DNA of 64,000 bases from NCBI RefSeq assembly GCF_040939455.1, contig NC_134110.1, positions 99,477,001 to 99,541,000 on the forward strand, given 5' to 3'. The notes beneath the pieces were generated by a model. It saw only the letters and a program-made list of their open reading frames with translations, ran no database searches and was not told the origin of the DNA. The position numbers and the translations under genes are program-made. This document shows positions 60,656 to 64,000 of this stretch, piece by piece (the stretch's first letter is position 1; every line of letters starts with the position of its first letter). Source of the DNA: Microcebus murinus. Lineage: Eukaryota; Chordata; Mammalia; Primates; Cheirogaleidae.

Positions 60656-60850
60656 TATATTATATATAATTTTTTTCTCTTTTAAATAATATTGTTATAA
60701 AAATGTTCACACATGCATCTATATGTAATTCTCCAATGTGTTGGGTTAATTCCTAAGCACTGAAGTTCATGGTCAAAGAGCATAAATATTTTTAAGAGTA
60801 TTGATAACTATTGCCAGATTGTCGCCCACAAAAGCTAGGCCAATTTATAC
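60656..60850 (-). repeat. Old LINE fragment (L1M/HAL1-type), minus strand
   Basis: 'tgttcacacatgcatctata', 'ggttaattcctaagcactga' and 'ttgccagattgtcgcccaca' match the reversed old LINE text ('ccaaattgccctccaaaaag'). Confidence 0.45.
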
Positions 60851-63800
60851 CACTGTAGCCCATGTCTGCAACTCTTTTCCACATGAGAGGTTGCCATTAA
60901 AAAATGAAACAAATGAACAAAAAACATGAATAATATATATCTGAGGGCACAGTATTAGATAGTAGAGAAAGATTGGAATTTGGAGTGGGATAAGGAGGAT
61001 ATAATTCCTAGGAAGACTATTTTGAGATGGAATTGCAACTATATAACCTCTCATCCCTGGGAATACTTTATAAAAATGTAAAAGTACGTTTTCTATATTT
61101 TCTTAGTTTCTAATAATAACAAAGGTGACAAAATGGAAGATAATGAGAATGAATCAGCAATACATTTTAATATTTTGAAAGGTAAATAAAATCCCAGAAG
61201 AGCTCCTGAGGCCTCTGTTGGGGATGGAATGGAAAGTTGGGGGGCCTCTGGGTACCTGAGTAAGCGTTGACTGTGATCGTGTGAGTTAGGTATAACTCAC
61301 TTTCCTAATTGCCGCCCTAACTAGCTATAGAGACAGTTCCCCATGAGGTTTTCTATAAGTTTCTGATTAATGCTAGTACAACTGGAAAGGTTCAGAAAAC
61401 TCAGATTCTATGCTTTCTTATATTTACTAAAACATAAATAGCAAAAAAAATTTGTTATTTTGTCAAGTAAAAGAGATGATTATCAGCCCAGATGTTCTTG
61501 TTGTGTTTTGTTTTTGTAAGGAGCAAAACCACTTTCCTTCCTAGTTGATCATGTTTTAAAATTTTGATGTCATACAACACACACATTGTACTTTCCAATG
61601 TTTTATTTTGTTTTGTATTTAAATTATTTGACACATATTTGTTATATAATTAGACTCAAATTCAGAAGCAGAGAATGTTCCTTCTATTCTGTTTTTCTGC
61701 TCAAAGACTCAATAAAGACTTCGAGAATAAATGAACACATGTACTCAGGATGACAACAAACTGGAAATAGCATATGCAGAAAAAAAGAAGCACAGCATCA
61801 TCTCATTGGAGATGCTGGCCAAAGAACGCTTCTTCTAACTTCTTTTGAAAAATTAATTATTAGTGGAAAAATTTGACCTAGAGGAATCAACATTGTTTAA
61901 TTTCCATTTTTCTGCAAACCTTTATTCAGTAATTTTAAGGAAGTAGTGAAGCCATAAAGTTTCTATGTTTGATAAAACATCAGATGTGAACGTTCAGGTA
62001 AGTGATTTTTCTCTGGAGCATCTCATGATGAGAAAGTGTATGTGGCCTCTCCTCTTATGGCATACAAAAATAGTATATGAATTGTGTAAAATTCCCTTTG
62101 TCCCTAGTGCATGTGAAACAAAAAGCATTCTTTTTTGTGTTGCTGTTCACCTACATTTATTGAGTGTCTGTTCTGAGCCAGAGATTAGAGTAGGAACAAA
62201 CTTACAATTATGATAAAGAAAATCTCAACTTCTGAGGAAGGGAAACTGCCAGGTAAACCACAAATATTGTCCCCCCAAAAGTTGGCTTGTTCACCTTAGT
62301 AGGCATTTGATTTTTGAAATATAATTTTGGAGAAAAGTTATTAGTAATTTCTGGTGAAAAATACAGTTTTTGGAGACAAGTTGTTTTTCATCGTCAGAAG
62401 TAAAAATTTAGATTTGAAGTGGTAGAAAACAAAATCCCATATAGTAATTGCAGAAAGAAGGTAAATTATACGAAATACATGAAGGCTTAGGAACACAGAC
62501 GACTCCTGCAGAAATGGGAATTCGAAAGCATCTCATTCGACAGAGTGGCACATACTAGAATGCCATCTCGCTCCAGGGAAGTCTGCTTCGTCAGAGAGTT
62601 CACCTATCTCCATCCTGTGAACCACGTGACATTTCAACAGTCAGTAGAAGCTTAGAAGAAAAATTTCACACTCCCCAAATTCCAAAGCCATGATGAAGCA
62701 TGCCAATCTTTTCTGGAAGTGCATTGAGCAGGAGAGGCGAGGTCCAGCTGCAAATAACTTAGCACTTTGCTGTCTCCCGTTCTCATCTCCCTCTGCCTCA
62801 GTGGTCATGCCTGCATTTCTTTGCAGCTTCCAAGTTTGCTAGTTATAATTTAACATCTAGCATGCATGGGCCCTGGGGACATGGTGGAGCAGGAGCTGGC
62901 CAGGTGACCTGCTCAATACCCCTTTTCCTCCCACTTGTGGGCCATTTGTGCCCAGAAACTACCTACACATGGAGATGGCAGTCCCCACTCCCCCCGTCAG
63001 CCTGTTCAGTCCAGTGGCCTGTCAACCAAGCCTTTGCTCAGGCATCTCCCCAACCTTAGTTACTCCACTAATTCTGTTTGCCTGAGACGGTGTGTGTGGG
63101 CGCAGGGCTTTCTTTTATGTGTGACGCTCTCATCTACCCGTTACGTTTTGAGTGCTGCCACAGCAAGGGTCCTCATTATTATATTACCTTGCCATCCCCA
63201 TCCCCATCCCTACCCCTCCCTTAATCGCTTTGTCATTCTCCTGTAAAACACAAATTTACCTCCCCCCACCGCACACGCACATTTCTTACCCATTGAATGC
63301 TTAGTAAACAGAAAATTAATCCCTACTCATTTAGTATTTTTAGCATTTTAGTATTTTTGCCAGTATAATTCTTAGTCACTAAGAAAATACCTTTAAGCTA
63401 AAAAGGAGAGTTTCTAATTATGTTATTTTAGATCCAGTGGTTAAGTGAAGATCCTCATTACTCTATCGTTTCTTCTGTGAAAGGAACCTTGCAACCCTCC
63501 CGTGCAGGCACCAGGACCCCCTCCCCGCCGCCCGGCCTGTGTGGGTGTGCGCGATGGGCACCTGTGCCCGAGCAATCCGTGTGATAAGTAAAAAGACCCT
63601 TCCAGTGGATGCAGACAGGTCAAAGGTCAGAGGTAGAGGATGAAGAGGAATTCTGCCTTATCAATAGACTGTCATTTGCCACTGTGATTGGTGTTCTTGG
63701 TCTTTTTATTTCCTCTCATGTTTCAAATTAGTATCTTCCCAAAAGCTCCTCACTTGGCTCACAGACAACCAGGTTTGTAGAGGAGGCCCTGCAGTAACCA

Positions 63801-64000
63801 GCTGAGTAGCCTCGGAGAGTCAATCTGCCCCAGCCAGTCTTGTCTGGACACTGCCCGACTACAAAGTGGATGCGCCTGAAAGGAGAGAGCCGTGAGCGAG
63901 TGCTCTCTCGCCCACTCACCTCGCGCTTGCTCGAGGCAGGCGCTGAGCTCAGGGCCTTACGCTTGGGCTCCCACACTTGCCGTTGCCATCCCATCGTACA
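60851..64000. other. Long non-coding stretch to the right edge
   Basis: AT-rich to about 62.8 kb, then GC-richer. Weak L2-type trace at 62,140-62,200 ('acatttattgagtgtctgtt'). A short CCATCC-like run lies at 63,190-63,212. The final 160 bases are CpG-containing ('gagcgagtgctctctcgccc', 'cacctcgcgcttgctcgagg') and may be the beginning of another feature cut by the edge; I cannot identify it. Frame 63728-63994 (minus) has no family signal. Confidence 0.4.

Overview
The window is non-coding primate nuclear DNA, almost certainly from a strepsirrhine and most likely a lemur. The main evidence is its Alu copies. They share a left-arm text around 'agcctgagcaagagcgaga', an inserted linker around 'aattaattggccaactaat', and a right arm reading 'tgctgtgagctaggctgacg' where human Alu has 'ctgcagtgagc'. 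The L1 3' ends and the L1 5' UTR at the left edge are also not of human L1PA type. I found no protein-coding exon, no tRNA, rRNA or snRNA gene, no CpG-island promoter and no CRISPR array. Every long open frame I checked is either inside an L1 or has no recognisable family. The window reads as an intron or intergenic region.

Layout: 1-579 is the 5' UTR of an L1 running off the left edge. 600-11,280 is mostly AT-rich sequence with scattered old fragments (MER3-like, L1 3' end, MIR, L2, L1M). 11.3-13.4 kb is an old HAL1-type half-LINE broken by two lemur-type Alus. 15.3-16.5 kb holds two inverted, about 97% identical 262-bp units with outward-facing A tails; this is the best candidate for something undescribed. 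18.3-19.1 kb is a 5'-truncated L1. 21.2-23.3 kb is a nested stack with a MER1-type hAT element. 25.5-26.3 kb has a MaLR/ERVL-type LTR and then a G-rich minisatellite. 29.2-29.8 kb is another old LTR on the minus strand. 32.6-35.6 kb is an old L1M tail next to a 2.4-kb lemur-type L1 carrying a reverse-transcriptase domain. 39.4-44.3 kb contains L1M fragments. 45.6-46.3 kb is a TA-flanked DNA transposon with an AluJ inside. 48.65-49.10 kb is a short DNA transposon with near-perfect terminal inverted repeats and TA duplications. 51.1-52.0 kb is a young L1 tail with a perfect 15-bp target-site duplication. 55.1-58.4 kb has a second MER1 element, a run of MIRs and two Alus with perfect duplications. 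From 58.4 kb to the end there is little beyond a MER5-type element and one old LINE fragment.

The pieces do not form a functional system together. They are a record of L1-driven insertion (L1, Alu, tiny retro-insertions), older DNA transposons and LTRs. Family names are from memory of consensus sequences; no database search was possible. Boundaries of old elements are approximate, those with target-site duplications are exact or nearly so.
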